Assembly (NCBI RefSeq): GCF_023115355.1
Contig: NZ_CP096019.1
Coordinates: 744,001 to 808,000, forward strand
DNA length: 64,000 nt
Direction: 5' to 3'
Origin: Halocatena salina
GTDB lineage: Archaea > Halobacteriota > Halobacteria > Halobacteriales > Haloarculaceae
The notes beneath the pieces were generated by a model that did not search any database, was not told the origin of the DNA, and worked only from the letters and a program-made list of their open reading frames with translations. Of this stretch, positions 1 to 8,239 are shown piece after piece. Each line of letters opens with the position of its first letter. Positions within the stretch are counted from its first letter, which is position 1. The translations under genes and the position numbers were made by a program.

Positions 1-357
1 TGGGAGTACCGCGAGTTCGGTGATGAGGACTCGGACACCCTCGTCATCTCGTGGGGATCGAACGAAGGTGCGATCCGTGAGGCGATGGAGTTCCTCGAAG
101 ACGACGAGATTTCCGTTCGGTTCCTTTCTTGTTCGTACATGTTCCCGCGAGCGGATCTGACCGAGGAGATCGAGAGCGCTGAAGAAGTGATCGTCGTCGA
201 ATGTAACGCCGGTGGGCAGTTCGCGGATCTCCTCGAACACGACACGCTTTCCCGCGTCGATCGGATCAACAAATACAACGGCGTCCGGTTCAAGGCCGAC
301 GAACTCGCATCCGAGATCAAAGACGTGCTCGCAACGGGCACGGAGGTGACAGCATGA
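1..357 (+). CDS. korA: 2-oxoacid:ferredoxin oxidoreductase alpha subunit, C-terminal part
   Basis: The frame is open from the first base of the window, so only the last 118 residues are seen. The alpha subunit of the archaeal 2-oxoacid (2-oxoglutarate or pyruvate type) ferredoxin oxidoreductase works with the beta subunit to decarboxylate a 2-oxoacid and form acyl-CoA with reduced ferredoxin. Identity rests on the C-terminal sequence (for example TLVISWGSNEGAIREAM and VIVVECNAGGQFADLL) and above all on the 4-base ATGA overlap with the unmistakable beta subunit downstream, the usual haloarchaeal order. Whether the main substrate is 2-oxoglutarate or pyruvate cannot be told from this fragment. 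Confidence 0.9.
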   Translation, partial: WEYREFGDEDSDTLVISWGSNEGAIREAMEFLEDDEISVRFLSCSYMFPRADLTEEIESAEEVIVVECNAGGQFADLLEHDTLSRVDRINKYNGVRFKADELASEIKDVLATGTEVTA

Positions 358-1220
358 GCTCAGACGTTCGATTCACTGATTTCAAATCCGACAAGCAACC
401 GACGTGGTGTCCCGGCTGTGGTGACTTCGGGACGATGAACGGCATGATGAAAGCACTCGCAGAAACGGGCAACGATCCCGACAACACGTTTGTCGTCGCC
501 GGGATCGGTTGCTCGGGGAAGATCGGGACGTACATGCATTCGTACGCGCTCCACGGCGTTCACGGTCGTGCGCTCCCGGTCGGAATCGGCGTGAAAGCCG
601 CAAACCCCGAACTGGAAGTGATGGTCGCCGGCGGCGACGGTGATGGCTACTCGATCGGCGTCGGCCACTTCATTCACGCGGTACGCCGGAACATGGACAT
701 GACGTACGTCGTCATGGACAACCGGATCTACGGCCTGACGAAAGGGCAGTTCTCCCCGACGAGCCGGGAGGACTTCGAGACATCCACCTCTCCTGAAGGA
801 CCGAAACAAGCCCCCGTCAACCCGCTTGCGCTCGCGCTCGCGGCTGGTGGGACGTTCATTGCCCAGTCGTTCTCTTCTGACGCCCAGCGCCACGCCGAGA
901 TCGTCAAACAAGCCGTCGAACACGACGGCTTTGGCTTCGTCAACGTGTACAGTCCCTGTGTGACGTTCAACGACGTGGACACGTACGATTACTTCCGTGA
1001 TTCGCTGGTCGATCTCGGCGAAGACGAGGAGTACGACGCCTCCGATTACGATCAGGCCACGGAGGCCATTCTCGACAATGACGTCGAATACCAAGGTGTT
1101 ATCTACCAGGATGAAGAGAGCACGTCCTACAACGAAGCTCACGGGTTGACCGAAAACATGTCGGATATCCCTGACGGTGCACCCGACGACGCGATGGACC
1201 TCGTTCGAGAGTTCTACTAA
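354..1220 (+). CDS. korB: 2-oxoacid:ferredoxin oxidoreductase beta subunit (288 aa)
   Basis: Carries the thiamine diphosphate and iron-sulfur site of the oxidoreductase that makes acyl-CoA and reduced ferredoxin in the cytoplasm. Visible are the N-terminal WCPGCGDFG motif (Cys19 and Cys22), further cysteines at 53 (GIGCSGK) and 202 (YSPCVTF) that fit the four ligands of one [4Fe-4S] cluster, and the TPP-binding stretch GGDGDGYSIG (93-102) followed by MDNRIYGLTKGQFSPTS. Length is normal for haloarchaeal KorB. The ATG overlaps the korA stop, so the two subunits are translationally coupled. The reverse strand holds a long shadow frame with no sense. Confidence 0.95.
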   Translation: MSSDVRFTDFKSDKQPTWCPGCGDFGTMNGMMKALAETGNDPDNTFVVAGIGCSGKIGTYMHSYALHGVHGRALPVGIGVKAANPELEVMVAGGDGDGYSIGVGHFIHAVRRNMDMTYVVMDNRIYGLTKGQFSPTSREDFETSTSPEGPKQAPVNPLALALAAGGTFIAQSFSSDAQRHAEIVKQAVEHDGFGFVNVYSPCVTFNDVDTYDYFRDSLVDLGEDEEYDASDYDQATEAILDNDVEYQGVIYQDEESTSYNEAHGLTENMSDIPDGAPDDAMDLVREFY

Positions 1221-1364
1221 CACACGATAGCGCGACTGATCGGCTTCGATTGCTGTTCAGCGGTGTCCGTTCTCGACCGAATACACCGAGTGAACGTGTT
1301 GTTTCTTACGGCTGAATTCTCACTTCTCGATAGTTGGACGCATATCGAGATACAGCAGTAGCGG

Positions 1365-1387
1365 GTTTATAGAAAAATACTATAAAC
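1365..1387. promoter_or_regulatory. 8-bp inverted repeat upstream of the GntP permease gene
   Basis: GTTTATAG, 7 bases, CTATAAAC: a perfect inverted repeat in the AT-rich region 1360-1500, about 120 bases before the permease start. An AT-rich stretch that can serve as TATA (ATATATACATAATT, about 1404-1417) follows directly. An operator for a sugar-acid regulator is an inference. Confidence 0.45.
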
Positions 1388-1424
1388 ATGGGCTACATTC
1401 CCACATATATACATAATTACGACA

Positions 1425-1439
1425 ATTATTAGAAATAAT
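1425..1439. promoter_or_regulatory. Second small palindrome in the GntP upstream region
   Basis: ATTATT-AGA-AATAAT, a perfect 6-bp inverted repeat with a 3-base centre, lying about 65 bases before the permease ATG. It could be a TATA element, an operator half-site or chance in AT-rich DNA. The rest of 1221-1503 holds no gene that I can support. Confidence 0.3.
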
Positions 1440-1503
1440 CATTGGGGATTATCCATAATGGAAAACATTTTCAATGAACAACTTGGATGAGGGTTTGTGA
1501 CAC

Positions 1504-2973
1504 ATGGTACTTGAATTCGTAGATAGTTCATTGATCACGTTCATCGTTGGACTCGTTATGGTCGTCGTCTTGCTCGCCGTCTGGGATCTTCCGGCGTTCG
1601 TGGGACTGGCGATCGCTACGTTCGCAGTCGGACTCGTCAATGCGGTGTTCCTAGGGGACTTCACGTACGGTGATGCTGCGGCGAGGACGGCGACGGAGTT
1701 CGGCAACGGGATGGCAGGAATCGGGATTCCGATTCTCATGGCAGCCATCATCGGAAAATCGATGCTCGAAAGCGGAGCTGCCCAGCGCATCGTCCGCGCG
1801 TTCCAGTCAGTCGTCGGTGAGAGCAACTCCGATTTCGCTCTGTGGGGGAGCAGCGCTGTGTTGGCGATTCCGGTGTTCTTCGACAGCGTGTTCTACCTGC
1901 TAGCGCCGCTAGCGCGCTCAATGCGCGCTCGTGTCGGGAAGAATTATACGCTGTACATCGTGGCCGTCGGGGCCGGGGGTGCGACGGCCCACGTGTTCGT
2001 TCCACCGACGCCGGGACCGCTGGCTGTCGCTAATGAGATCGGCGTTTCGCTCGGGCTCACGATGTTGATCGGTGTCGCAGTCGCCATCCCCTCAGCCGCT
2101 ATGAGCGGTCTCGTTTACGGTCGGTGGATCAACAGCCGTCTGACGATTCCACTCCGGGACACGATGGGGACCACGACCGAGGAACTCAAACAGCGCGCCA
2201 AGCGGGATATGGATTCGTTCCCGGGGGTGTTCGAATCGGTACTTCCGATCCTGCTCGCTGTCGTGCTGGTCGCTTCATCCACGATCATCGATAGCGTACT
2301 CAACGCGCCCGGCTTTCTCAAATGGGTAGTTGAGAATCGGGTGGTTGAGTACCTCTCTGTCGATATCAGCGTCGCACAGCTGACATCGGCGCTGTCCACC
2401 ACCGAGACAGCCGTCGCGTTCATCGGGGACAAAAACGTCGCGTTGACGATCGCGGCCATCGTCGCGGCGCTCACCTACCTCCGGTGGTCCGATCTCTCTC
2501 GATCGGTCTGGGAGGACGAACTCACCGAGGCGCTGAAAAGCGGTGGAAACATCGCCGCAATCACCGCGATGGGCGGGGCGTTCGGCGCGATGCTTGCCGC
2601 CTCCGGAATCGGCTCTTACATCGCTGGCGGTCTCAAAGGAATCGGTATCGGGCTGCTGGTGACCGCGTGGCTTATCGCCGCGATCGTCCGTATTGCACAG
2701 GGATCGGCAACGGCAGCGATGCTCACCACGGCGGGCATCATGGCTCCCTTGGCGAGTCAACTCACCGTCCATCCGGCGTATCTCGTGATGGTCATCGGTG
2801 CCGGTGGAAACATCTGCTCATGGTACAACGATTCGGGCTTCTGGTTGGTCAAAGAGATCGGTGGACTTACACAAGCAGAGACGCTGAAAACGTGGACCGT
2901 AGTTACGACGCTCATTTCCGTGACCGGACTCGTCACTGTTCTCGTCTTATCGACGGTCTTCCCGTTGGCCTGA
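1504..2973 (+). CDS. GntP-family gluconate/sugar-acid:H+ symporter (489 aa)
   Basis: Integral membrane protein with about 12-14 hydrophobic segments over its whole length. The family signature region ATAHVFVPPTPGPLAVANEIG (about 159-179) and the late ITAMGGAFGAMLAASGIG and ARI/VRIAQGSATAAMLTTAGI stretches are typical of GntP/DsdX/gluconate permeases. These transporters import gluconate or related organic acids with protons. The gene stands alone: korB ends 283 bases upstream and small membrane-protein genes follow. The AT-rich upstream region with two palindromes suggests regulated expression. The exact substrate cannot be read from sequence. Confidence 0.88.
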   Translation: MVLEFVDSSLITFIVGLVMVVVLLAVWDLPAFVGLAIATFAVGLVNAVFLGDFTYGDAAARTATEFGNGMAGIGIPILMAAIIGKSMLESGAAQRIVRAFQSVVGESNSDFALWGSSAVLAIPVFFDSVFYLLAPLARSMRARVGKNYTLYIVAVGAGGATAHVFVPPTPGPLAVANEIGVSLGLTMLIGVAVAIPSAAMSGLVYGRWINSRLTIPLRDTMGTTTEELKQRAKRDMDSFPGVFESVLPILLAVVLVASSTIIDSVLNAPGFLKWVVENRVVEYLSVDISVAQLTSALSTTETAVAFIGDKNVALTIAAIVAALTYLRWSDLSRSVWEDELTEALKSGGNIAAITAMGGAFGAMLAASGIGSYIAGGLKGIGIGLLVTAWLIAAIVRIAQGSATAAMLTTAGIMAPLASQLTVHPAYLVMVIGAGGNICSWYNDSGFWLVKEIGGLTQAETLKTWTVVTTLISVTGLVTVLVLSTVFPLA

Positions 2974-2999
2974 ACGGTGTCCAGTCGTTCAGTCGTTCG

Positions 3000-3227
3000 T
3001 CACTCGGTGAGCGGAAGGAAAATCCCGAACAGGAACGGAGAGAACAGTCCGAGCAGAATGCCGACCACCTCGGCGTACGTGAACAGAGTCGTTTCCCACG
3101 CCGGAAGCGTTCCGTAGAGGGAGTGCCCGATCGCACCGCCGCCAGCGCCCAGCGCAAACAACCCGATGCCGAGTAGAAAGCCCGTCTTGGTCAACAGTCC
3201 GTAATCGAGATCGCCGTATCGTCCCAT
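3000..3227 (-). CDS. Small haloarchaeal membrane protein (75 aa)
   Basis: Begins MGRYGDLDYGLLTKTGFLLG and holds two hydrophobic helices (about residues 14-34 and 49-70) with a short charged N-terminus. The MGRYGDLDY start is, from memory, shared by a conserved haloarchaeal family of unknown function (DUF7860-like). It converges on the GntP gene (26 bases apart) and diverges from the next small membrane protein. No enzymatic motif is visible. Confidence 0.75.
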   Translation of the reverse strand: MGRYGDLDYGLLTKTGFLLGIGLFALGAGGGAIGHSLYGTLPAWETTLFTYAEVVGILLGLFSPFLFGIFLPLTE

Positions 3228-3316
3228 GCGTGATCATACGGAGCCAATGAATAAACCGTTTCGAGCCTCGTCCGAACCCGAAACGGATTTTCCGCAGAAC
3301 GTACAATCGTTGTATA

Positions 3317-3562
3317 ATGGACGATCTGATTTCCGAATCCGTCGTCGAGATCGTGGCGCTCATCGGCTCTGCGGTCGGGTCCATACTGTTCACCGTCGGG
3401 GGCGTCGTGCTTGAACACAGTAGTCTCCAAAGTGTCGTAGCGGGCCAATCGACGGTCGGCCTCTGGGAGATGTACATGGGCGGACTCGCCCTGATCGCCG
3501 GACTGTATATAGGGTACCAAGAGTGTTGGCCGCGGCTGGTGGACTATCGAAGCGGAGCGTAG
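3317..3562 (+). CDS. Small membrane protein of unknown function (81 aa)
   Basis: Two predicted membrane helices (about 10-31 and 50-66) joined by a short loop; the C-terminus QECWPRLVDYRSGA is basic and probably cytoplasmic. Composition and codon use match the neighbours, and the ATG is preceded by a TATA-like TTGTATAAT directly upstream. It is divergent from the 75-residue membrane protein at 3000-3227. I do not recognise a function. Confidence 0.65.
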   Translation: MDDLISESVVEIVALIGSAVGSILFTVGGVVLEHSSLQSVVAGQSTVGLWEMYMGGLALIAGLYIGYQECWPRLVDYRSGA

Positions 3563-3661
3563 AGATCGGAAGCCAAACTGTCCGATGGTCGTCGCTGCTG
3601 TGGTACGTTCTGTCTATCGACCCGGAGTCGACCCCATACAATCAGTTCGTGCGATCGGTAG

Positions 3662-5368
3662 CTACTCTCCGCTTTTGCCTTCGAGTCGTGGCGGCGATCG
3701 GTCCGCCGATTCGAGCGGTGGATGCCGTTGTTTGTGGAGTCGCTGCCGAATGCGCTCTCGAAGACCGAGTCGGTCGGGGGGAAGCAACCGTCCTTCGATA
3801 TCCTCAAGCAGATAGAGGCGGCCGCGCTGTCGGCCCGAGGGGGTGTGGACGATGCCGCGTCCGGCCTCGAAGTTCTGGAGGGTGTCCTCACCGATCGGGT
3901 AGTCTTCAAACACGCGGATATCGTCGTCATCGACTTCAACGAGCCATTCATCGTCGTCTTCGGGTCCGACGTTGCGCTCGACGTGCTCTCGGCCGATCCG
4001 TTTGCGGCAGTATTCGACCGAGCCTTGCCCCACCCGCAGGTGGATCTCTTGGGCCAAGCCACTGAGGAGGCTCTCAGCTTTGTCCTGACCGTACGTATCG
4101 TGGAGCTGCGGGATCGCCTGTACGCCCAAGATCGCATAGCAGTTGTACGCCCGCCCCGCGTTGACCAATCGTTCGAGCATGTCTAACTCCGGCAACGCCG
4201 CGAACTCGTCCAAAATGTGGTAGGACGGCCGCTTATCCTCCAATCCGAATCGAATACTCCAATCGATCAACAACCTGAAAATCGCTTGTACCGACGAGGA
4301 CTGCTGGATCGGAAAATCGAGAATGAGAATCTTTCCGCGTGGATCAGCCATGTACTCCCGAACTGAGAAGGTTCCTTCTTGAGAGAAATCCCCCCGAAAG
4401 ACTGCAGAAACCCGTTCTTCGAGGATCGAGACGATGTTACTGCTTGCCTCAACGCCCGCTGGCAAGTGCTTTTTCGCCGAAAGATCCTCGCTCTCGAAGG
4501 CGTTGCGCAAGAGGTCAACATCGGCGTCTTGCAGGAACGTCACGAGATCCTTGTTCGTCGGAGCTGGGCCTTCTGGATCGTGCCAAAACAGCCGAAGCAC
4601 GTCAGCAAGCACTTGTGTGGCGGCATTGGTGAAGTAGTCGTTGTCGACCTCGGTCCCGGCGAAGATTGCTTGAGCGATCTCATCGCAATCCCCATCCGCT
4701 TCGATCTCCCGGAAGACGTTCCACGTGACTGTCGAATCACGGGAGGAGAGTTTGATGATGTTTTCTTCAGCAAAAAACGTCTGGTAGTCCTGTTTGTAAT
4801 CGAAGACGACGAACGCCTCGTCAGGCTCGGCCTGTAGTTGGTGGGCGAGGACCTGGATCGCTTCGGTTTTCCCGCTGCCAGTTTCACCGAGCACCAACAC
4901 CGATCGGTCCATCTCCAGTTGCACGGCCTGCTTCGAACCGGGCGGATCGTTATGGCGCTCGCCCGCTTCCGTCAGCGGCACCAGCATGATGTCCTCATAC
5001 AGTTGGTGGCGGAGCTGATACTCGGTCTGTCCAATGCGCCAGTAAAGAGCTACCAGCCCGTTACCACCCAACAGCACGACCGGATCGAAGATCACACCAA
5101 GAAAGACCGAAGAATCGAATAGCCCGACAGAGAATTCCTTACCGATCCCTACCGGGGCAAGCCACACCGTCGTGCCAAGCCACGGGAGTAAGAGCGCACA
5201 CAGACAGATGAGCACAACCCAATACCGCAGGCGCATCCGGAACTGCAACAGTACCCACAACCCTCCCGACCGAAATCGGTCGCTGACAGCCGTCGAGAAC
5301 CGGCGCAAGCGTTCGATCATCGTCGTAGCCCAGTGGGCATCATCGGTTGTCGTATCGTTATCCATCAT
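3662..5368 (-). CDS. VirD4/TraD-type coupling ATPase, membrane-anchored (568 aa)
   Basis: Member of the type IV secretion coupling-protein/HerA-FtsK superfamily, hexameric pumps that move DNA or protein through a membrane. Two hydrophobic helices lie near residues 48-72 and 88-110. The Walker A is GETGSGKTE (about 161-169), the Walker B is YHILDEFAALPELDMLERL (about 383-401), and AILGVQAIPQL follows as the sensor/arginine region. The longest frame starts at a GTG at 5404, but MMDNDTTTDD (ATG 5368) looks the better start. It is the last gene of the 7939-to-3662 operon. No relaxase, VirB4 or mating-pore gene is in the window, so DNA transfer is only one possible role. Confidence 0.85.
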   Translation of the reverse strand: MMDNDTTTDDAHWATTMIERLRRFSTAVSDRFRSGGLWVLLQFRMRLRYWVVLICLCALLLPWLGTTVWLAPVGIGKEFSVGLFDSSVFLGVIFDPVVLLGGNGLVALYWRIGQTEYQLRHQLYEDIMLVPLTEAGERHNDPPGSKQAVQLEMDRSVLVLGETGSGKTEAIQVLAHQLQAEPDEAFVVFDYKQDYQTFFAEENIIKLSSRDSTVTWNVFREIEADGDCDEIAQAIFAGTEVDNDYFTNAATQVLADVLRLFWHDPEGPAPTNKDLVTFLQDADVDLLRNAFESEDLSAKKHLPAGVEASSNIVSILEERVSAVFRGDFSQEGTFSVREYMADPRGKILILDFPIQQSSSVQAIFRLLIDWSIRFGLEDKRPSYHILDEFAALPELDMLERLVNAGRAYNCYAILGVQAIPQLHDTYGQDKAESLLSGLAQEIHLRVGQGSVEYCRKRIGREHVERNVGPEDDDEWLVEVDDDDIRVFEDYPIGEDTLQNFEAGRGIVHTPSGRQRGRLYLLEDIEGRLLPPDRLGLRERIRQRLHKQRHPPLESADRSPPRLEGKSGE

Positions 5369-5625
5369 CGTGGATCGATTGGATGTGGGATGAGTGCCTC
5401 CCACAAACGTTCTGGGATGCTCTGCTCACCGGCGTTTCGCCTGGATACCCGCTAGTCACCGTCGAAAACGCCCGGAGGTCCGGTCGTCGTATCATCAACG
5501 TAGTTTCTGTCATACGGCCTTGTCTCTGGTCGCGGTCTGTTGTGTGCTCCGCCGATATGTAGGATGAGGATCTGTTCGTAGTGGTTCGTTCGATCACTGG
5601 TTGTAGGTTTCGTACTGAAGCGGTC

Positions 5626-6555
5626 TTATCTATGTTCGTTGGTAAACTCCACAGAAGATTCTCCGGAGGGATCGTAGCGATCGAGATACAACTCGCCTTT
5701 GTTGTCGTACTCCTCTTCGAGTTCAGTCGTGTCGGGACGATCGGTCCGGTCGGTAGATTCGTCGGCCGTTGCGTCGGATTGGGCAGCCGCCGCATCAGCA
5801 CTCGCCTCGGCTGGTTCAGTTCCCGGATTGACGGCCGGGGACTCCTCTTTCGTCTCCGTCTCCCGCTCATCACCGTTATCGTCACTCCCACCTCCATCGT
5901 CGGATGGCCCACCATCGCTCTCTGGGGGGTCGTCGGAGGATTTGGTCGTGGTCGTCTCGGCTTCGTGCTCGGTGCCCGCTCCGTCGCCAGCCGTTTCCTG
6001 AACAGCGTCCTCTGTGGCTGCTCCGGACGCCTCGGCTTCGCTCTCCGCTGTGTCTTCCATGATAGCTTCGTCAGCGTCCTGTGTCGTGGATTCAGACGTC
6101 TCTTCTTTGTTCTGTTCGTACTCCCTGTGGTTCTCTATGCGGCGTTGCAGGTCACTCTTCTCGGTTTGAAGCTGTCTTTTCTCATCGCGCATGTCGTGCC
6201 GATCTTCTCGAAGCCCCTTGTCTTTCTCTTCGAGCCTGTCACGCCGCTGTTGAAGTCGCTCTCGCTCCTGTAGGATCTCATTTCGCTTCTCTATGGAGTC
6301 TTTATTCTCATCTATGAGACACGTGTTTTGGTCTATAAACTCCCTATTATCGACTAAATAATCTCCGATGTCTTGGATTCGTTCATTAATTGCTTCGATA
6401 TTCTCATCGATGTCTTTGATTTGATCATCAATCTCGTTTCTCTCCGCTCGAAGCTCATCGATCCCTTTCCGGGACTGCTCTAGTTCTGCTGTACGATCAG
6501 CATCCAGTTCCCAGTCGTCAATGAGGTTGTTCTCGGATTTACTTTTATTATGCAC
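5626..6555 (-). CDS. Coiled-coil protein with acidic low-complexity tail (309 aa)
   Basis: Residues about 20-155 are almost pure heptad repeats rich in Glu, Lys, Arg, Asp and Ile (for example EIDDQIKDIDENIEAINERI), predicted as a long coiled coil. From about 160 to 290 the chain is disordered, rich in Glu, Asp, Ser, Thr and Ala. No signal peptide or membrane helix. It starts with GTG at 6555, overlapping the stop of the upstream gene by 8 bases. Position between two small proteins and the VirD4-like ATPase suggests a structural or adaptor partner of that ATPase. No family recognised. Confidence 0.75.
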   Translation of the reverse strand: MHNKSKSENNLIDDWELDADRTAELEQSRKGIDELRAERNEIDDQIKDIDENIEAINERIQDIGDYLVDNREFIDQNTCLIDENKDSIEKRNEILQERERLQQRRDRLEEKDKGLREDRHDMRDEKRQLQTEKSDLQRRIENHREYEQNKEETSESTTQDADEAIMEDTAESEAEASGAATEDAVQETAGDGAGTEHEAETTTTKSSDDPPESDGGPSDDGGGSDDNGDERETETKEESPAVNPGTEPAEASADAAAAQSDATADESTDRTDRPDTTELEEEYDNKGELYLDRYDPSGESSVEFTNEHR

Positions 6556-6889
6556 TTCTTATGAATATATCGCCTGTTTTAAGGAAAGCTCGTCTGGATA
6601 AAGTGGAATCAGTTGTTTCGACCCGACAAGAATGAAACGTTTGTGTCACACTTCCAGTATCTGTGGACTGGACCATTTCCTGGTGTGTCTCCCCTTGTGT
6701 CCAACCCTTCTTGCCCGAGGCTTCGCCGGTCCCCTTAACATTTCCAACACCGAGGACACCACCCGAACTACTGCCACTGATTTTGACGCCCCCTTCAGTT
6801 TTCGATGTCTTAGACGTTCCCTGTGTTTGCCGATCGTCTCTTGGTTTCCTTTCGTCACGGTTAGCGTCTGTGTTACTTCTTTGTGACAT
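6548..6889 (-). CDS. Small Gly/Ser/Lys-rich soluble protein of the VirD4 operon (113 aa)
   Basis: MSQRSNTDANRDER opens a very hydrophilic, charged N-terminal half, followed by a glycine-rich centre (GGVKISGSSSGGVLGVGNVK) and a polar tail; no membrane helix or known motif. I chose the ATG at 6889; an in-frame start two codons earlier exists. Its end overlaps the start of the coiled-coil gene, so the two are probably coupled. Function unknown; the main support for it being real is its place in a closely packed operon. Confidence 0.6.
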   Translation of the reverse strand: MSQRSNTDANRDERKPRDDRQTQGTSKTSKTEGGVKISGSSSGGVLGVGNVKGTGEASGKKGWTQGETHQEMVQSTDTGSVTQTFHSCRVETTDSTLSRRAFLKTGDIFIRSA

Positions 6890-6936
6890 GAGCAAACCTC
6901 GACCCCATCTTTAATGTCAATTTGTGAATCATCAAG

Positions 6937-7197
6937 TCAAAAAACTCGCTGTTTGGGATCGTTTTCGATTAGATTCATTACTTCCTTCCATTTACTGTGT
7001 GAGATATATCTGCTCTGTATAAAGTCCAATCGAGTTTGCTGTTGCATCCGAACAAATTTATCAGCCACGTCCTCTGGAGGCATTTCTTCAATCTCCTCGG
7101 GAAGGTCTCCGAATTGATCACCACGGTGTTGGCGATTGAGTTCTGTTGTCTGCTCCTCCTCTCTGAAATATGATTTGACCCTATCAAGCAATCCCAT
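6937..7197 (-). CDS. Small charged protein of the VirD4 operon (86 aa)
   Basis: A soluble, mostly helical protein of mixed charge starting MGLLDRVKSYFREEEQTTEL. It contains an acidic proline-flanked stretch DLPEEIEEMPPEDVADKF and a basic/aromatic C-terminus. It lies 5 bases downstream of the HEAT-repeat gene and 47 bases before the next gene, so it is clearly part of the same transcript. No family recognised. It could be a regulator or chaperone of the neighbouring ATPase, but nothing in the sequence proves it. Confidence 0.65.
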   Translation of the reverse strand: MGLLDRVKSYFREEEQTTELNRQHRGDQFGDLPEEIEEMPPEDVADKFVRMQQQTRLDFIQSRYISHSKWKEVMNLIENDPKQRVF

Positions 7198-7202
7198 CTT
7201 AG

Positions 7203-7939
7203 CTACTCCTCCGTATAACCCGCCCCGACCTCGGTGATGTTGATCATTTTCTCGACGCGCTTTGCTGGGAGTTCGTTGTCAGAGCGCAGTTCCTTGAGAC
7301 CGGCCAGCACCGCATCAGCATCGTGGAGGTCCTCAGTATCCTCATAGGCAACGGTTGTTAGCGTCTCGGCGGCGCACAATCGTGTTCTGGGCCTGGAGTC
7401 ATCAAGCAATGCAACGAACGCTCGAACTAGGGCTGGAAACTCCTGGGGGAAGCTTTAACAGTATCATCGAGATTTATTGCTACCGTCTCCCGGACATGAG
7501 CATCTGTTTCGTGAAGTAAAGACGCGAGCACCTCATCGGCCTCACTGACCGACATGGCTGTTTCCCTGTCGATCTTTCCGAGCGCAGCAATACCATCCAT
7601 TTGTGAACTTCCAGTCAATTCCTCATCGGCGAGTGCCCTGGTAACCTGGGATACGAAGTCGGTACCAATCTCTGGAATAGTTTCTGTAATTGCGGCAACA
7701 GTGCTGACGGCCAACTCCTGAACGACGACATCTGCGTCTTCAAACGCGAGTTCCAACAGCTCGGGATGACGGATCCCGATCTCGGGATCGACCTCCGCAA
7801 CGTCACCGAGAAGTTGCGCAACCGACCGGCGTGCGTCGACCGCTCCCGATTCGAGAATCGTCCGAAGCTCACCACTGTACTCATCGAACCGCCCCGGATC
7901 GCGCTCGATCTCCGCAATGATCTCGTCAGCGTTACTCAT
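7203..7939 (-). pseudogene. HEAT-repeat protein gene interrupted by a one-base frameshift
   Basis: The first frame (7939 to 7427, 170 codons) starts MSNADEIIAEIERDPGRFDEY and forms helical HEAT-like pairs, then runs into a TAG just after ASPRSFQP. A second frame (from about 7460 to 7203) continues with PALVRAFVALLDDSRPRT and further HEAT-like sequence. The switch falls at a run of five C on the coding strand (five G at 7445-7449). Adding one C restores a continuous protein of about 245 residues, with PQEFPALVRAFVALLDD across the junction. So this is a recent 1-base loss, a sequencing error in a homopolymer, or a slippage switch. It is the first gene of the operon leading to the VirD4-like ATPase. 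Confidence 0.8.
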
Positions 7940-8239
7940 CGGTGACTCACCTCGCGTCGATCGATCGTTTCCACAGGGAGGACATCCCGTTCGGGTGTGA
8001 GGCAGTTCATACCAAGTTATCCCGTATGCTATTATATTGATTTCGGAATTCTAAAATCCACTGCAAAGGATCGTCTATTTATGATATGTGACCCTCCTCA
8101 TCGTACCCCTATATGTAAAATATTCAATAATGATTCGGCATAGACATGTTTCGGCCGTAGTGTTGGGCTTACCAGCGAGACCGAGGCGTAGTTGTCGGTT
8201 CTAATTCTACTGTGGCTGCCCCACTGCACCAATATCGGA
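7940..8239. other. Intergenic region upstream of the VirD4/HEAT operon
   Basis: 300 bases without a supportable gene. The half near 8020-8140 is clearly richer in A and T than the surrounding genes and contains TATA-like stretches (for example TGCTATTATATTG near 8025-8037). It probably holds the promoter of the minus-strand operon that starts at 7939. I see no tRNA or strong hairpin. Confidence 0.5.

Noticed and set aside
360-1223. Long antisense frame to korB
   Set aside because: It is the mirror of a high-GC coding gene; korB has all motifs of its family.
5358-5513. 51-residue minus-strand frame starting MTETTLMIRRPDLRAF between the coiled-coil and VirD4-like genes
   Set aside because: It runs into the start of the ATPase in another frame, with no good promoter or conserved-looking content. 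Kept as a weak possibility only.
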